From the NCBI GenBank assembly GCA_032433595.1, contig JASWJB010000151.1, positions 33,621 through 97,620 of the forward strand: 64,000 bases of DNA. The letters are read 5' to 3'. This DNA is from Conoideocrella luteorostrata (Eukaryota > Ascomycota > Sordariomycetes > Hypocreales > Clavicipitaceae). Position 1 is the stretch's first letter. Every line of letters begins with the position of its first letter. The position numbers and the translations under genes are program-made. Shown in pieces: positions 1 to 11,831 of the stretch. Under the pieces are notes generated by a model. It did no database searches, had not been told where the DNA came from, and saw only the letters and a program-made list of their open reading frames with translations.

Positions 1-769
1 GCGCCTCGATTTCACCCCGTGCTTGGAGGAGTTGCTCTCTCCAGTCCTCGTAGGTCCGGCCCAGCGCTCCGGAGTTCCCGCGCACGGCTGCCCGGCGCTG
101 CTGCTCGGTCTCGGCGTCAAGTGTGTCGCTTAGCGACTCGATTTGCGCGAGGTCTAGACGGTTGTGTATGAAGGCGCGCTTGGTGAACTCGCCGGGCTCG
201 GCGTAGCGGGTTCGCGTGGTGGTTTGGCACTTGGGTATGGCGCTGAGGACAGCCTTGACGGTGGCTGGGCCGCCGTGGACGTGGAGTTCCAGCACGTCCT
301 CGCCGGTAACGGTTTTGGGGGACGGAAAGTACAGGATGAGGGCATCGGAGTCCAGAACGTTGGCCTCAGGGCTACAGTCCGGGTGCAAGAGTGTGCGTAC
401 GGTGGCACGTCTGGGTTGGGGGGTAGATGCATTGGGACACAATGCCTGATAGATCTGTGATTTTGGTCAGTTGCGTTTCATGTACTTGGTGACGTTGGGA
501 CGTTGTACCTGGAGACACGACGGACCAGATATGCGGATTACCGCAATGCCGGCTCGCCCTTGGGCTGTGGACAGGGCATATATGGTGTCTCCAATAGCTG
601 GGAAGCTCGCTGGGCCATGGCCTTGGCGATAGGTGGCGCTACGGGTGAGAGGTTGGAGGAATTGCGCACACGCACGTTGGTTACTGCTTCGCCCACACCA
701 TGGCAAAGCGCAAGTCAGTCTGTATGGCCTGATACGTATGCCCCTGCTAAGCAAGCTACGTTTGAGCAT
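1..769 (-). CDS. MSS1: Mitochondrial tRNA-modification GTPase MSS1 (MnmE/TrmE family), partial
   Basis: This is the N-terminal part of the nuclear-encoded GTPase that, with MTO1, modifies the wobble uridine of mitochondrial tRNAs. Exon 1 is 509-769. A 63-bp intron spans 446-508 (donor GTACAACG, acceptor ATCAG on the minus strand). Exon 2 runs from 445 off the window edge, so the G domain is not present here. The first 55 or so residues are Arg/Ser/Leu-rich, as in a mitochondrial presequence. They are followed by the TrmE N-domain signature DTIYALST and GRAGIAVIRISGP. Exon 2 continues RRATVRTL, ALILYFPSPKTVTGEDVLELH, HGGPATVKAVL and AEPGEFTKRAF, typical of the formyl-THF-binding domain, and then enters the helical domain. 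Splicing keeps phase 0. Identification is firm. The start codon is the first in-frame ATG. Confidence 0.93.
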
Positions 770-2355
770 CGGCGTTGCGCAGGTTAATCAGCGAGAACGA
801 GTGAGATGTGTTGTGAAGCGTGAGCCGACAACGAAAAGTAGATGAAGATGCTGGTGAGGTTTCGTCTGGAACTTGATTGTATAGGGGCTGTAAGAGCTGT
901 GGTGGGGCTTCAGACGTAGTGGATGGATGTTGATGACCTGTGGGTTCCCTGTCCTCTGGGGGTCAGTGGATGGATAGGTGCAATTCGTGCTTATGACTAT
1001 GCCAAGCCAGCCAACCAGCCAGCCAGGTGTCGACTAGATGAGACGGACTTTCTTTTATTTGCAACGTTTAATTTCAATCATTTTCATTTCATTTTCATTT
1101 CCATAGTGTGTTGAACACAGCCTGCTCATGTTGACTCCTGTTTTCAATATTCATCTTCCCGGGTAAGCCACCAGCCTAGTTACTCTGTTCACGATTTAGC
1201 CCCGGAAGAAGTTTCCCAGGAATCGGCCAGCTTTTCACCTCCCTCACGAGAAATGGAGCTGTAATAGCTGGCACGTACTCCCCTGATATTTCTATGCCCA
1301 AGCAGACGAGACCGGTGTTCTGGTAATTCAGCAGGACTGGCCCGGCCCCGCTCCAGCTAGGTAATGTCCGCTCTTGACGCCCAGGTAGGCGTATGAGGGC
1401 CAGTCGAGAGGAAATGAGACGTTGCAAGTTGTCACTGACGGAAAGGATATGGAGTTTTGCAGAGCCCAAACAAAAGTTTTAAAGATATCCTTTCTGCTTG
1501 ATGAGTCTATGCAAGCTTGTGAGAAAAAGATGCGTGACCTTAGCTTTGTGAGAGCGGAGGGGGTTGTCGCTAGGGCAGCTTAGAGAGGTTCTAACGTTTG
1601 TGTTTGCAAACAATAAAAAAAAAGGAAACGAAAAAAAAAGTAACCAGCAAAGAGATGCCTCACGAGCGAATTTAGACAACGGTAAACTATCGCTCTGTCA
1701 TTGAAGGGCTTCCAAAACGTGCCACGAAGTAGTCGGATGGCGGCTTTCATCAATTGATAGGGTAGCAGTGGCAGTATTGGCCGAGTCGGGAAGAGGGAAG
1801 AAACACCTGCAGGCTCTGGGACTAACATGCCCCGTCCAGCTTACGCCATTTGAGGATGCAATCTTGGAAAATCCCATGGACTGGCACTGACAGCAAGAGT
1901 AATTGGTATTATCAACCGTTGGAAGTGTGTCCAATGGGGAAGTATTGTGGCGGCGCGGCTGCATTAAATGCCGTAAATGCACCACTCTGCGCAGCAACTT
2001 CGTGATGACACTCATGGTCTACGATTGAGGCGCCTTGCTTATTTATAAATGAATGTCCCATTCCCATTTCCCGTAAATGTAATTAATGGCGAGTGTTCGT
2101 GCCCACTGCTAGCTACTGCTTGACAAGAGGACACATGAAAGAGGCAGGCGGTGAGACGGGGTATCCACGGAATCCACACCAGCCGCCGTGACAGCTTGTG
2201 CGACGACGACGAAGCTTGGGTTGCCTGGCCTGCATCAACACCTACCTACTACCAGCACCCCATTCAACGCTCGGCTTTCTCGATCAGTTGCATCCTCCAT
2301 AAACCCACACTCACTCTCCCAGTGCAACAGATCGAGTATTCCCAGCTAGCCCATC
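770..2355. other. Intergenic region between divergent MSS1 and PRE5
   Basis: I see no supportable gene. Open frames here are short and show no family signature. The stretch contains CATTTT-type short repeats at about 1075-1105 and A-rich tracts at 1613-1640. It presumably holds both promoters, since the flanking genes diverge. Confidence 0.5.
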
Positions 2356-3309
2356 ATGTTCAGAAACAACTACGATAACGATTCAGTCACATTGTACGCA
2401 CGCGCCGCCCATGTCCCCTCCCTCCAGCTTTCCCACTCCGCATATCCTCCCGAAGACCGCTTACTGACAAAACACTGCCCATCAGCTCGCCGCAAGGCCG
2501 GATATTCCAAATTGAATATGCCGCCGAGGCAGTAAAGCAAGGATCCGTCGTTGTCGGCATCGTCAGCAAAACCCACGCCGTGCTATGTGCTGTCAAGGCA
2601 AGTTCGCCAGCTTTGTTTCCATGCCATGGGGCTCTGGTTTGGTCTCGAGACAAAAACACTAACCAGCCGTCCTTAGAGAAACGCCGAGGAACTGTCATCT
2701 TACCAAAAGAAGCTGTTCTCTATTGATGAACATGCTGGCATTGCCATCGCCGGCCTCACCTCCGATGCCCGCGTCCTGTCCAACTTTATGAAGCAGCAAT
2801 GTCTCGGCCACCGCCTCACGTACGACCGCGCCATCCCCCTCCGCTCCCTTGTCGATATGATTGGCGAAAAGGCCCAGATAAACACGCAGGTATATGGTAA
2901 ACGACCATACGGTGTGGGCCTGTTGGTTGCGGGCGTGGACGAGAAGGGTCCCCACCTGTTTGAGTTCCAGCCCTCAGGTATGACGGAGGAGATGACAGCG
3001 TTTGCTATCGGTGCCCGTAGCCAGATGGCTAGGACGTACTTGGAGCGCAATGTGGATGCCTTTGCGAAGTGCTCAAGGGAGGAGCTCGTTGAGCATGGCC
3101 TCAAGGCTCTGCGGGAGAGCTTGGTTCTAGACAAGGAGTTGACGGTTGAGAACACGTCAGTTGGGTTGGTTGGTGTGCAGGGTGAAGGGAAGAAGGAATT
3201 CGAGCCTTTCAAGCTGTACGAAGAATTTGAGGTGAAGCAATGGCTTGATCGTGTTGACGAGAGCTCAGGAGGCGGGCAGGCAGAGGAGGGTATGGATGTT
3301 GACAGCTAG
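2356..3309 (+). CDS. PRE5: 20S proteasome subunit alpha-6 (PRE5 / PSMA1)
   Basis: This is an alpha-ring subunit of the 20S core particle; alpha subunits are non-catalytic and gate substrate entry. Exons are 2356-2393, 2486-2597 and 2677-3309, giving 260 residues, the usual family length. The protein starts [15 protein letters not shown]. It then has the alpha-subunit N-terminal signature [40 protein letters not shown] and [12 protein letters not shown], and ends in an acidic tail (MDVDS). Intron 1 is GT-AG. Intron 2 (79 bp) begins GCAAGT and ends TTAG, with branch-like ACTAAC near 2657. Only this GC-AG splice gives the conserved VK-RNAEEL junction. Promoter elements are not recognisable. No lesions are seen. 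Confidence 0.96.
2598..2676 (+). other. Non-canonical GC-AG intron in PRE5
   Basis: The donor reads AAG|GCAAGT and the acceptor CCTTAG|AGA. Splicing here joins codons AAG and AGA in phase 0 and restores the conserved [13 protein letters not shown] segment. The nearby GT (in AGTTCG) would break the frame. Confidence 0.85.
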
Positions 3310-3661
3310 ATCTAATTGCATGGAAGCTTTGATGGAGGACGGAAGGAGCAGAGGGTGCTAGATCATGTACAATTACGAGTTATACGCTGCTAGTGTTAGC
3401 ACATTACGGTCTCAACACGAGCACCGAAAAGATTCAGACAATATTCCCTCCGACCATATTTCACTGCCCCTGTGAATGTGAAATGATTATCCCATGTTGA
3501 TGCGGAGTCTATCTGTAGTAAGGTCTAATTCCTGACACCTCGCATGCGACCGAAACAAAACGCAACGCCGGCATGAGAAAACCAAAAACATCCAGTCATA
3601 ACTCAGTCTACATGATCTATATGACATTTATGATGTGTACGGAGTACCATTTCCCCGTCTA
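3310..3661. other. Convergent intergenic spacer
   Basis: This short spacer lies between the convergent PRE5 and LOG-family genes. No gene is seen. It contains one copy of the dispersed word TACGGAGTA (3638-3646). Confidence 0.5.
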
Positions 3662-4482
3662 TTATTGCTTGCCCCACTGAAGTTTGAATGTAGCCTCAGA
3701 GACTTTATAATGCCGCAACGCCTTGACAGCGCCCTCTGCATCCTTTGCCGACACGACAATTCTTTCATTTCCAGGCTTCACAAAGCCCTGCTCTGAAGAC
3801 TTTTCGACCCACTGCAAAATGCCGTCCCAGTACCCCTCGATATTGAGAAAACAGATACCCTTGTCATGGATGCCCAGCTGATTCCATGTAATTACCTCAA
3901 ACATTTCCTCCATGGTTCCGTATCCACCGCTCAAGCCGATAAAGCCGCTGCCAGGACCGCCGCTGAATACTTCCTCGGCCATGAGCTTCTTGCGGGTGTG
4001 CATGTCCTTGACGACGGTGGTTCGGCCGTACACCGACTCGGTAGGGACAACTTGGTCGTTATGATTGACCGTCTGGTAGGTGCCGTCCCGCTCGTATCTG
4101 ACCAGAGCTTCGGGAATGATGCCGTGGACGGAGTTGGGCCCATTGATGGAACAGACCGTCTTGGCGACCTCGCCCATGAGTCCTACGGTGCCGCCGCCAT
4201 AGACTGCATGACCTCGTGTCAGTGGCAGGGTCTGGCAGAACGGTCTGCAGAGCAACAGAGCAACAGAGCAAAAGGGAAAAAGGGAAAAAGGGAAAGGGAA
4301 AGGGAACACTCACCCAAGTCAATGTTGCTCTCGGCCATGATCCTGCCCAGTTGTCGGGCCGCCTCCATGTGCGCTGGGCTGGCACCACCGCTGGAGCCGC
4401 AAAAGACGCAGATCTTGGTGCGAGGGGTGCCGTTTTCGGCTCCGTTCTGGTCCCCGACGAGTGTGTTGGACGACGACGACAT
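3662..4482 (-). CDS. LOG-family protein (cytokinin-type nucleoside-5'-monophosphate phosphoribohydrolase; 'lysine decarboxylase-like')
   Basis: Proteins of this Rossmann-like family hydrolyse cytokinin riboside monophosphates (LOG) or purine nucleotides. The older 'lysine decarboxylase' label is not supported biochemically. Exon 1 is 4314-4482, a 110-bp intron spans 4204-4313, and exon 2 is 3662-4203, giving 236 residues. Seen motifs are ICVFCGSSGGASP at the N-terminus, VYGGGTVGLMG across the splice, HTRKKLMAEE carrying the conserved Arg, and SGGYGTMEEMFE in place of the usual PGGxGTxxE. The Glu is kept but the first Pro is Ser. The intron carries an AAAGGG-type repeat. The actual substrate cannot be told from sequence. 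The gene stands alone, not fused to an isopentenyl transferase as in some Claviceps loci. Confidence 0.9.
4259..4304. repeat. Purine-rich simple repeat inside the LOG intron
   Basis: Tandem CAACAGAG units are followed by repeated AAAGGGAA/AGGGAA units on the plus strand. On the coding strand this is a pyrimidine tract (CCCTTTT-type) within the intron. Confidence 0.8.
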
Positions 4483-6630
4483 GTTGGTTAGCGGGTGTTT
4501 CGTGGTGGGATTGTATATGTGATTGCTGGGTGTTGCTGGGAGCAGCTCAAAGAAAGAAAGATCTGATGATGTTTTGCGGACTCTGGAAAGCGATGTGGCG
4601 AGATTTATATCACATTCAAATCAACAAACGAATGACGGAGGTGGCCGTGGTGGTGGAGTCGCTGTTTGGTGAATATAGTGGAGGTTTCACTGCACGATGA
4701 TCATATTGAAGCTGTGACTTGCTCTGCCGAGGAATGGGGCCATCTGAATCGCCAATTAGAATGCTCGAAGAATAACGAACACAACCTGGTGTTGGAGGAG
4801 CGAGTGCGTGGGCAAGTGATTGAAGTAAGAGGAGTCACAGCCTGAGGGCACGAATCCCGGCGGAGACCCGGAGGACTTCAGCCATCGTTACTGTAACCCG
4901 CCGCGCCAATTGTCGAACTAATGGCTCCGAGAGTGGGGAGGTCAGCTGGCCTAATCTGACACGACGTCTCTGCCAAAGTCGGACTGTCATACCGGTCTGG
5001 AACTCTGGGGGTCTGCCGATGCCGACTCCGGAACGGCTGGGCGAGGGAAGCGGGCGGCACATTTCCAACAACCTAACTCTGCCGGGGCGAGTGCGCTGTG
5101 TGCTCGGGACCAGCGACAAAACAGACTTTGAAAAACTTCAACAGATTAATGATAGACCGACGAGGGTTATCTTTGCGCAGCACGAAGATAAGGTCTTGTG
5201 GTGCGTCGCGTACATACATGAAGTAGGATAAAACTGAGCCGTTATCGGAATACTACGTGTTCCAATGCCGTACGGCGGACGGAGGGCGTTGGGCATCGAT
5301 CATCGCGCTGCATGAGTGACTGCCTCCTCGGATGGTACGCATGACTGTGTGCGAGGCAATCTGTATTCTGTGAGGGTGATTTGATGGGTGACCTCCTGGT
5401 GTTATGGTGTCTGGCCATGAAAGGCTGATAACAGGATGTCGTTGGCATGGCGTTTGTGTTTGTAATGCCCTGTCGGCAGAGTGGAGGCTGCATTGTACGA
5501 CGGGACGTGGGTTGGGATACTCCGTACATGGCACGGAGTAGTTGCTAGAGTGTGATATGCTTTGAGGACTGGGCTCGTCGATTGTATGGAGAGACAACGG
5601 ACTGATTTGTTGGCTTGACGATGTAAGAGAAGAAACCGTAGACTAATATTTCGTGGAAACGTGTATCCCTGGGCCATACATCAAGGAGTGTTGACGGAAC
5701 TCTAGATGCGGACATCGATGCATGAGGATGTCAGCTGGAGAATGCAGTACCTATAGGTGCCGGTGGGAATATGGAAAGGCAGACAATCTTGTTGGGCTAG
5801 TAACGTAGAAATAAACGCCATTCATACTCGGCTAATATATATTCTACGCCGTCGATTACTTTGCTGAGCAATGTACTCCGTAAGTGCCGATCAACGCCAG
5901 ATATCAGTTGGGGCGTAAACTGAGGAGCTTGGTGTCTTCGAAGCTACCCCACCCCCATTCGGCTAACTACGGGGCGTCACTGCAGAAGCAATTATAACCG
6001 TAGAGTTGGTTAATGAATCGGAAGAAACGTTGCGGATCTGTCTTGTCGCTACGGAGTAGACCTTTAATTAAAATGCAGCTCTATACGGCGTAGTGTACTC
6101 AGACTTGCACAAGAATAGCACCATTCGAACATCGAGTTAAGTCAGTGCTTTGAACCATTTCATTGCTGAAGACCATCTGGCAAAGAACTTCATACCTGTT
6201 CGGGTACAATCTCCGCACATCCAACACGTGATAACTGGCCCCCAACCAGCAGCAGCGCTGACCAACAATCAGGCGGAAGTACCGCACTGAGCCTCACAAA
6301 TCAATCTCTATTCGACCTTCATAAGCCCCGTTGATGTCCGGGCGTTGCAATTGATAAAGAGCAGCATTTAAAGACGGCCCACCAATGGCCCACTATGAAT
6401 CGACTTGGACTGCATCGCCCAGATACGTCGTGAGCCCAAGAAGTTATTGAAGCATGGTCGAGGACGTCCCCGCTTGCCATCGCTTCGTCTACTTCAGACA
6501 CTTCAGACAGCACCTAGAACGGGAGCATTGATATCTTTGCAATCGGTACCGTGTTTCACAAGCTTACTAATCATCTCGTTCCATCTTTATCAACTGTGCT
6601 TAGCTATTGGCCTTTTTCCCACTCCGTATT
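4483..6630. other. 2.1-kb intergenic region
   Basis: No gene can be supported; open frames are short and lack family signatures. It includes several copies of TACTCCGTA or its complement (about 5518, 5533, 5874 and 6050). It is probably a shared promoter region for the divergent LOG gene and the membrane-protein gene at 6631. Confidence 0.5.
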
Positions 6631-8956
6631 ATGTCCGGAGGGATACGCGACGAAGTGGATGATGAGCTCTACGCCCACTCTGAGGGCGGCGATGCCTCTG
6701 AAGCCAGCGATTCCGCGGTGGAAGAGCACAATGCCGCTCTTTCTCCGGTAGATGGATACTACGGTCAAACTAGTTCTCAAATAGCTGGACAAATGCCTAC
6801 AGCTGCCAACGTGCCTCGTGTACCGAATGTAATGGTAGAGGATCCGACCCTGCGCCAAGATGCAGCCGAATCGAAGTCGCGGGAGGCAGCGGAGGAAGCA
6901 CTCAACCGCGGTGCTAACTCAGAGTCAACCCCCCCAGAGTCAAACCCCCCAGAGTCAAACCCCCCAGAGTTACAACAACCTCGTAATACGGCTCCGATAT
7001 TAACTTCGTCGACAGAGAATGTTGATGAAAATACACCAGACCTTCGGTTGGCTGCGGTGCAAGTTACCCCTGATCTTGCTCAACCATCATCGTCGCCACG
7101 ACATAATGGACGGCGTCAATCGATGCATAGGACGCGATTCACCCACCCCGTCGAGAATGATCTGGACTTGGACGCACCACCAGCTTATACACCGAGAACA
7201 TCAACCTCATACGGCACCATGTCAACTACCCCTTCAAACCAACCGCAATTTCGAGACATGTCTGGCTCTGGCGAAAGGCAGCCATTGATGCCAGCAACTC
7301 CTGAATCAATGGCTCTCCCTTTCGCAGAGTCTGACGTGCAGAATCTATCATCAAGACGCCGCAATTGGATCACAGGCAGTCTGAGACATAGAAAAAGGGC
7401 AATCCTAAACATCGCAGCAGTTCTTACCTTCATCATCATTACAATTGCTATAATCGCTTATTTATTAAGACCAAAGCACCAGGTTAGTCAGTAAATCCGC
7501 GTTCATATGAATGACGCACCCTCGTGACTTTTTCTTTCTCTTTCTTTCTTTCGTCTTATTAATTCTTGGGCCCGCACAGAAGCATGACTTTGTTGAGGAA
7601 CCTGTAAAGCCTCCAAAGTCGCCTGATAAAGGTAGCATGCGCTGGAGACCTCCCAAACGCTGCCTAGATTCATCGGATGACCACTTAAGTGTTGGACAAT
7701 CTTATTATTTTAATGAAGATCGGAATCTCACCGTCCTTCAATTATATGATGATGCGGTGGTATCCGGTGGTCGACCCGTTCATGTCTTTGGCGATATGAT
7801 CTTACGTCCTGCAGTGGGCACCTTTGCGACTGGCTACATTGCTGTTGAGTCGATTTCAAATAATGAGCGGATCGGTTTCACGTTCAGCATGGACCGAGAA
7901 ACTGGCGCCCTTAAGGTCTTGGCGCCACAGGAGATCGAATGGCAAGGAGAGCTGGATCCTTGTATGCAGCTGCGGATTACCTTGTTCATACCGCCGGAGG
8001 CTCGCCTTAGGGCTCTCGATATCCAGGCACAGCAACTCGATATCGCGGTCGAGAACGGACTCGTCTTGGGAGTCACTGAGGCTGCCAAGTTCCTGACGTT
8101 TTCTGGCGACATGAGATTCCCGGAAAGACTCGCAAACCATAGATTGGCGCCATATAGGCTCGAAACCCCCTCCTTGACTGTGCAAACTATTAGTGGTCAG
8201 TTAAGCGGATGGTACCCGTTGTACGAGAATCTCGATATTGAGGCAAGTTACGGCAATATTATGGCAACGACTAGCCGGAAACTCCTCAAAAATGGTCAAC
8301 CGAGGCCATCAAAGTTGTTGGCAGCAACCAACCTCGGGAATATTGACATTCGGGAGCTGTTTCAACCTCAGGATAAAGACATTATTTCGCGGGATCACCA
8401 AGTTCGTATTGAATCCGACTCAGGCTGCATTTACGCCGAGATACTGCACAGCTCCTCGTCGATTATACAGTCAATATCCGGGAATCTCAACTTGTCTATA
8501 ACTCCAGCCTCGGACAGCGATTGCCTGAAATGGGGTCACCAGTTTTGCTCTATTGCCACGCAAACGAGTTCCGGCACAACGCACATTGTCGTTAATCAGC
8601 CATCATTCCACCAGTCGAATGTTAGCTCAGATAAGGGATGGAAAGCACGGGATGACGAAGATCTTGAAGGACATGACCGGAAAGGGACGCCACACACCAT
8701 GTCTGCCCTACATTCTAGCCACTCGTCGCAGAGCGGGGACATTGTGGCCAGCTATCCAAGTTTGTGGGAAGGCAATGTCATTGTATCAACTTTATATGGA
8801 GATTTGGACTACAGTGGCGAGGGCCTGGTGATGAAACATCGGGATGCTATCAACAAGCGGATGAGTGGAAGGAAGGGAAGCGGCAACTCTGAGATGATTG
8901 TGTACACGAAGTCTGGCCATCAGAAAGTGGCCATAAGGAATGAGGGAGACGATTGA
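6631..8956 (+). CDS. Single-pass membrane protein with long beta-repeat (DUF4097/adhesin-like) ectodomain
   Basis: Exon 1 is 6631-7482, a 97-bp intron spans 7483-7579, and exon 2 is 7580-8956, giving 742 residues. The first 250 or so residues are polar and low-complexity. They include three PPESN units and a serine-rich stretch, followed by RRR/RHRKR. One hydrophobic segment follows at about residues 257-279 (AILNIAAVLTFIIITIAIIAY). The C-terminal 460 residues contain regularly spaced short beta-strand motifs such as LDIQAQQLDIAVENG, LDIEASYGNIMA and VIVSTLYGDLDYSGEG. This pattern resembles the DUF4097/DUF4098 putative beta-sandwich repeats. The likely topology is type II, with a cytosolic N-terminus and an outside or luminal C-terminus. 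Function is unknown. Similar two-part proteins are common in filamentous ascomycetes. An in-frame ATG does not occur upstream of 6631. Confidence 0.82.
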
Positions 8957-9760
8957 TGATATACGCAGAACACGGCCCACCTTGGTTTTTAAATTTGCCA
9001 GGATGAACGGCATGATGAGCAATATAAGACGTAACATTCCCATTCATATTCGTCATGCTAGCACTGGAAGGGAAGTTTTCTTCATCTTCATCTTCATTTT
9101 TTTCTTTTTCTTCTTAAAATATGTCAATTAATGCACTGTTATGAAGATTTTGAAGACGTGCGCTGACATATATGCATGCTTGGCGAGGGGTGCTGTGGCT
9201 CCATTTCGTAATACAAACTAACTGTTATTTATTCGTAAAGGGTCAACGTGCAATGTTGGTAGGTATAGTACATAGATCTCTCATCGATAATTGCGTATTG
9301 CTTCATAATAGAACCAACGTATTGCGACATTCAAGAAAAACTTGTGGAAATTCGAGAAGTGCATTTTTTGCGTGGCTGATTTAACCAACAATGTCAAATC
9401 TGGGTCGTGGCAGCGGCAGCGCAATTGATTCGCTCTTTTCAGTTTGCCTGCTGAGGTACTTTGCCCATTTTGTGGCATGCGCTGTTGCGGGTGGGGCGCG
9501 ACTCTGCAGGCAGTACGGAGTAGACAGCTCTGTGTCTTAAATTGGCGTAGCGCAAATAACGCACTGAAGGGTGCGGGCGGAGTGCTCCGTACGAAGTAAG
9601 GGTTCAGATATGGCCAGCAACGCAAAATCTCCAGCCAGACAGCTCTTGTTGACCTGTCAAGCGCATCCATCTTGCGCCTCGACCGGATCCTCGTGCCGCA
9701 ACTCATCCTCGGCTCTCCCTGTCGAATACTACCTTGTTCTTTTGCGCCAGAGACACCGTC
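8957..9760. other. Intergenic region with polypyrimidine tract
   Basis: No gene is seen. A TTCATCTTCATC/TTTTTCTT tract lies at 9078-9118, just 3' of the preceding gene. Further on there are TACGGAGTA (9514) and GCTCCGTAC (about 9586). Confidence 0.5.
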
Positions 9761-11831
9761 ATGTCTGGGGTCGATCAAGCCATTCGGCAGCCTGATGGCC
9801 AGCCGCCGCAACAGCAGGAAAGTGTACGTATCAACGAGAGACCGGAGCGGACAAGCAGAATGACAAGACTGACCTGGGTCGCTGTAACAGGGTATCAACT
9901 TCCGAAAGCTGATCCTGGGAGGTATCGGCTACCTGGCGCTCAATCGTGCTATCTCATATTTTTTCACTAGTGGTGTCGAGACCGATCCGACCACCGGCAA
10001 GCCCTCCACCGTTGGCGATATTCCTGCTTTCGAGTTTCGTCCCACCAAACTTGATGAAGGCGCACAGTACCATCAAATTCCGCGCAGGATTGCGCCAATC
10101 TGGCCAGAGGACAGCCGTGTTGATATTGTCGTGACTCTTTCCCCGTCGTTCAACCCGATTCCCATCTCGGAGACACCGGCCGAGTACCTTGTGCTGCAAG
10201 AGAAGAACTTCCATATGGGCAATAGTTCGGAGAAACGCTCTGTCGACACCAAGTTCACCGTTCCAAAGGCTGTTCAGAACAATGGAACACTTTGGGGCCA
10301 CTTCTATGTCGGGCTCCCTGGTAGCAAGTTGGATCCCTACCAGCAAGGCTACGACTCTGGCAAGGCGTACCATTTCGCCTACCCCATCACGCAGTACTTA
10401 CCAAAGAAGAAGATTGCCAAGACGAGAAACCTGCTGGACGGTCGCACTGATGGTGAGAAAGAGGAGGTAGAAGAAGAAGAAGAACCCTCGGGTCCTATCA
10501 TTAGCAACCACTACCACCCGAACGCCAGCTTTTCCTTTGTCCCGAGCATGGGCGTGAAGGATTTCAACCAAATCCACCCCGCGGTCAAACACTACCTTCG
10601 TCTCGAGGCCACTGGCGCCCGTGACGGAAGTGGCCAGAATGCTTGGTATTGTAAGTGAAGCACCTCGCTACCAGCTGCCTCGCCATGTAATTGTACTGAC
10701 TTGTCAGACCCTCTTCTGTTTATCAACAACTTCTGGCAGCTCAAAAGCCACATGACTGTCCTCAATGACACCGTCAAAGAACTTCCTCTGCACATCGACC
10801 TTACTAATATGGCTATGTGGAAGTTCAGCACACTGGCGTCGATCGATTTGAACTCCAAGGAAAATGCCCGCAAAGCCGCCTTTGGTCAGTCTTTGCCGAC
10901 CGGTGGCGATGGCTCTGAGATTGAAATGGTCAAAGAAGTCTTGATTGACACGAACCCTATCCTACTGGGTATCACCATTTTTGTCAGTATTGCACATGTC
11001 ATCCTAGAGACCCTAGCTTTTGGTTCCGACATTGCACATTATCGCAAGAAGAAGGACAATGTTGGTATTTCAGTCCGTTCCATCTTGGCCAATGTCTTCA
11101 TGCAGACGGTCATCTTCCTCTATCTTCTTGACAACTCTCAGAATACAAGCTGGATGATTCTGGGCTCTCAGGTTGTGGGTATCGTCATCGAGTTCTGGAA
11201 GGTCACGACCGTGGTGGACGTGCGTTTCCGTCCCGCACCTCCTGGCTCCCTCCTGCCGTACTCAATCGTGTTTGAAGATAAGCACAAGCTCACCGAGACT
11301 GAGGAAAAGACCAAGGAATATGACGAGATCGCCTTCAAGTACATGTATATTGTGGCCGTGCCTCTTTTGATTGCGTACGGCATCTACTCACTCATCTACG
11401 AAACGCACAAGTCCTGGTACTCATTCATCATCACGACGCTGGTTGGGTCGGTATATGCATATGGCTTCCTCATGATGGTGCCTTCGTTGTACATCAACTA
11501 CCGCCTCAAAAGTGTAGCACACATGCCGGCAAAAGCCATGATGTACAAGTTTCTCAACACCTTTATTGACGACTTGTTCGCGTTTACCATCAAGATGCCA
11601 ATTCTTCATCGTCTTGCTACGCTCCGTGACGACGTTATATTTTTTGTCTACCTGTATCAGCGCTGGGCATATAAGACCGACTACACTCGTGTCAATGAGT
11701 TCGGTCAAGGTGGCGAAGAAGAGGAGCTTTTGAAGAAAGAGCAGGAGCTGATCGAGGGCAAAGCGGCCGATGTCAAGCCGGAGGCTAAGACTACCGGCAC
11801 GGATGCTGGCAAGGTTACTAAGAGGAAGTAG
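9761..11831 (+). CDS. CLPTM1-family (cleft lip and palate transmembrane 1) multipass membrane protein
   Basis: Exons are 9761-9823, 9891-10650 and 10708-11831; introns are 67 and 57 bp; the product is 648 residues. After a short polar N-terminus comes a hydrophobic segment (LILGGIGYLALNRAISYFF). A large luminal domain follows, with PIWPEDSRVDIVVTLSPSF, HYHPNASFSFVPSMGVKDF and the conserved WYYPLLFINNFWQLK, which is formed across intron 2. Then comes the CLPTM1 signature IHPAVKHYLRLEATG and the C-terminal membrane core (ETLAFGSDIAHYRKKKDN, GSQVVGIVIEFWKV). The core ends FAFTIKMPILHRLATLRDDVIF and YLYQRWAYKTDYTRVNEFG. CLPTM1 proteins act in ER assembly and trafficking of membrane proteins, including GPI-lipid scrambling for the CLPTM1L branch. 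Exact fungal function is not assigned. The gene is intact, with an acidic/Lys-rich tail. Confidence 0.93.

Noticed and set aside
361..445. Apparent frame conflict in MSS1 exon 2
   Set aside because: Re-reading the complement (GTACGCACACTC) showed that the RRATVRTLLHPD frame is continuous; no frameshift is present.
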